Assembly (NCBI GenBank): GCA_024402755.1
Contig: JAKSTD010000034.1
Coordinates: forward strand, 1-5,732
Length of the DNA stretch: 5,732 nucleotides
DNA from: Alphaproteobacteria bacterium
GTDB lineage: Bacteria; Pseudomonadota; Alphaproteobacteria; Rs-D84
Reading direction: 5' to 3'
Shown: positions 4,516 to 5,732 of the stretch, one piece after another
Position numbering within the stretch: position 1 is the first letter of the stretch
Layout of the letters: each line of letters begins with the position of its first letter
Notes under the pieces: model-generated
What the model saw: only the letters and a program-made list of their open reading frames with translations
Databases searched by the model: none
What the model was told of the DNA's origin: nothing
Translations under genes and position numbers: made by a program

Positions 4516-5732
4516 TATTCTTTTCTATCTGGATATTTACCATCAATCAAATTTTTGCGAACCTCATGATGTTTGATTTTCTGTGTACTGGTCATTGGCA
4601 AATCTTCAGTTGTCATCGCAAAATGAGTCACCCATTTGTATGAAGCAACTTTTTTATTTGCTTCTGCCACAGCGGCTGCCAATTTTTCCATTGTCATCCC
4701 ATCTTTTACTTGGAATACACCGTATGCGACTGTTTTATCACCAACCTTGTGTTCAAAGACAGCGACATTTTTAACACCTTCGATTTCCATAAACAGCGCT
4801 TCTGATTCATCAGGATGAACATTTTTGCCAGAATCTAAAACCATCACTTGATTTTTACGACCGGCAAAAAGTAATTCACCATTTTTATCCATATACATCA
4901 TATCGCCAGTGTTAAAGAAGCCCTTTTCGTCAAAAACTGTTGCGTTAACTTCGTCATTATTAAGGTATCCGTTAAACACTTGATGTCCGCGCACCCACAA
5001 GATACCAACACCGTTTTCATCTTTATCACGAATTTCACATTCGTTATTAGATGTCGGCGCACCTACTGAATAAGGCAACCTTTTGTTCGTTGGTTTGGAA
5101 ATACAAATTGGACCAACAGTTTCGGTCAAACCGTAACCTTGGATAAATGCCAAACCTAATGATTCATAGAAATTTTCTACTTCTGGTTTCGTAGCCGCAC
5201 CACCCGCAATCAACAAACGCACACGACCACCAAAAACACCTAACAAAGGTTCTTGAACCTTGCGAACGACAAAATCTAGTCCCATATCTCTAAGTGTTTT
5301 TTGATTATTCAAAATAAACGAAGCGACACGCCATTTCTTTTGTTGTTTCATACCGTCTATAATTTTATTACGGAACAATTCCAACACGCGCGGAACGACA
5401 GGGATAACATGTGGTTTAAATTTTTGTATTTTGGATTTACCACAGGTTGCAACACCAATCCGCCACCATAATGAATTGTCCCCAAGATGCAAACTGCAAA
5501 TCCGAATATATGATAAAGTGGTAAAAATCCATATATTATTTCCCCAGAATTATAATAATCAGACATATCTTCCAAAGAATTTGCACATTCGATTAAATTA
5601 AAATGCGTCAACGGAACAACCTTTGGTGTGCCAGTAGAACCAGATGTAAACGACATAGTTGCAACATCTGTTGATTCAGATGGATATGGTCTTAAATCAT
5701 AATCTATATCACCATCTTTGCGTGTTATATCA
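4515..5732 (-). pseudogene. Long-chain acyl-CoA synthetase-like AMP-forming ligase, frame broken and 5' part outside the window
   Basis: Enzymes of this family activate fatty acids with ATP to an acyl-adenylate and then to acyl-CoA, usually at the inner membrane face. Two overlapping minus-strand frames together read as one protein. The upstream frame (to 5357, open past the window edge) has the ATP-binding loop FTSGSTGTPK (5621-5650) and LPLYHIFG (5501-5524). The downstream frame (to 4515) resumes with KFKPHVIPVVPRVLE, then GYGLTETVG at about 5115-5138, NTGD at 4902-4913, GRKNQVMVLDSGKNVHPDE, and a C-terminal TSTQK whose Lys (4578-4580) matches the catalytic A10 lysine (Gly before it replaced by Gln). 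Conservation passes from one frame to the other near 5414-5437 and needs a -1 shift. About four to eight residues expected there by comparison with FadD/ACSL proteins appear to be missing. All core motifs are intact, so the break is recent, programmed, or a sequence error. Substrate is not predictable. The family is certain; pseudogene status is not. Confidence 0.75.
5414..5437 (-). other. Frame-switch region of the acyl-CoA ligase, with an in-frame T TTA AAC heptamer
   Basis: The upstream frame keeps family-like sequence up to VVNPK (codons ending 5429). The downstream frame is family-like from IQKFKPH (from 5429). The region is A-rich on the minus strand (AAAA at 5429-5432 and AAAAA at 5421-5425), where single-base loss is likely. 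At 5414-5420 the minus strand reads T TTA AAC, with TTA and AAC being codons of the upstream frame. This is the canonical X XXY YYZ pattern for a -1 shift, which is the shift needed to enter the downstream frame. Confidence 0.6.

Noticed and set aside
5357..5656. Treating the two ligase frames as two independent small genes
   Set aside because: Each holds only part of one adenylating-enzyme fold, the motifs follow one another in order, and neither part has a credible separate start with a ribosome-binding site at the overlap.
1..5732. CRISPR arrays, tRNA or rRNA genes, insertion sequences, riboswitches, defence systems
   Set aside because: No spaced direct repeats, cloverleaf-like segments, transposase motifs or long structured leaders were seen. 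The longest gap between genes is about 71 bases.

Overview
This is a compact, AT-rich stretch of bacterial chromosome. It carries seven genes that alternate between the two strands with almost no spare DNA: divergent pairs share short promoter gaps, and convergent pairs share hairpin terminators. The gene set (secB, mltA, yebC, ruvA, mnmE and an AMP-forming acyl-CoA ligase) is ordinary Gram-negative housekeeping. The secB beside mltA pairing and the alphaproteobacterial look of SecB suggest a low-GC, probably host- or gut-associated alphaproteobacterium. That placement is inference from protein character only. All six stop codons visible in the window are TAA, and Trp is encoded by TGG.

Layout. 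Positions 1-686 (minus) hold the N-terminal 228 residues of a lipoprotein lytic transglycosylase, MltA, which runs off the left edge. It is divergent from secB (758-1219, plus), the export chaperone, which has a good sigma70-type promoter inside the 71-bp gap. A hairpin at 1234-1260 separates secB from a convergent minus-strand unit: yebC (1858-2574), then, 24 bp downstream, an unrecognised cysteine-rich protein (1273-1833) that appears to be an internal duplication with five cysteines per repeat. yebC is divergent from ruvA (2625-3197) across 50 bp holding what look like two interleaved promoters. ruvA is followed after one base by mnmE (3199-4491), a likely two-gene operon. A second hairpin (4490-4515) lies between mnmE and the convergent acyl-CoA ligase (4515-5732, minus, running off the right edge). 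The ligase reading frame is broken near 5414-5431.

The genes do not form one pathway. They cover envelope biogenesis (mltA, secB), translation quality and tRNA modification (yebC, mnmE), recombination (ruvA) and fatty-acid activation (the ligase). ruvA has neither ruvC nor ruvB beside it, although yebC, a frequent neighbour of the ruv genes, is next to it in the opposite orientation.

The points most worth a second look are the duplicated ten-cysteine protein downstream of yebC and the acyl-CoA ligase frame break. The ligase break needs a -1 shift, and a canonical T TTA AAC heptamer lies in the right frame at that place; a real deletion or a sequence error remains the simpler explanation. I see no tRNA, rRNA, CRISPR array, insertion sequence or phage gene, and no gene-free stretch longer than about 75 bases. 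I found no convincing new multi-gene system.
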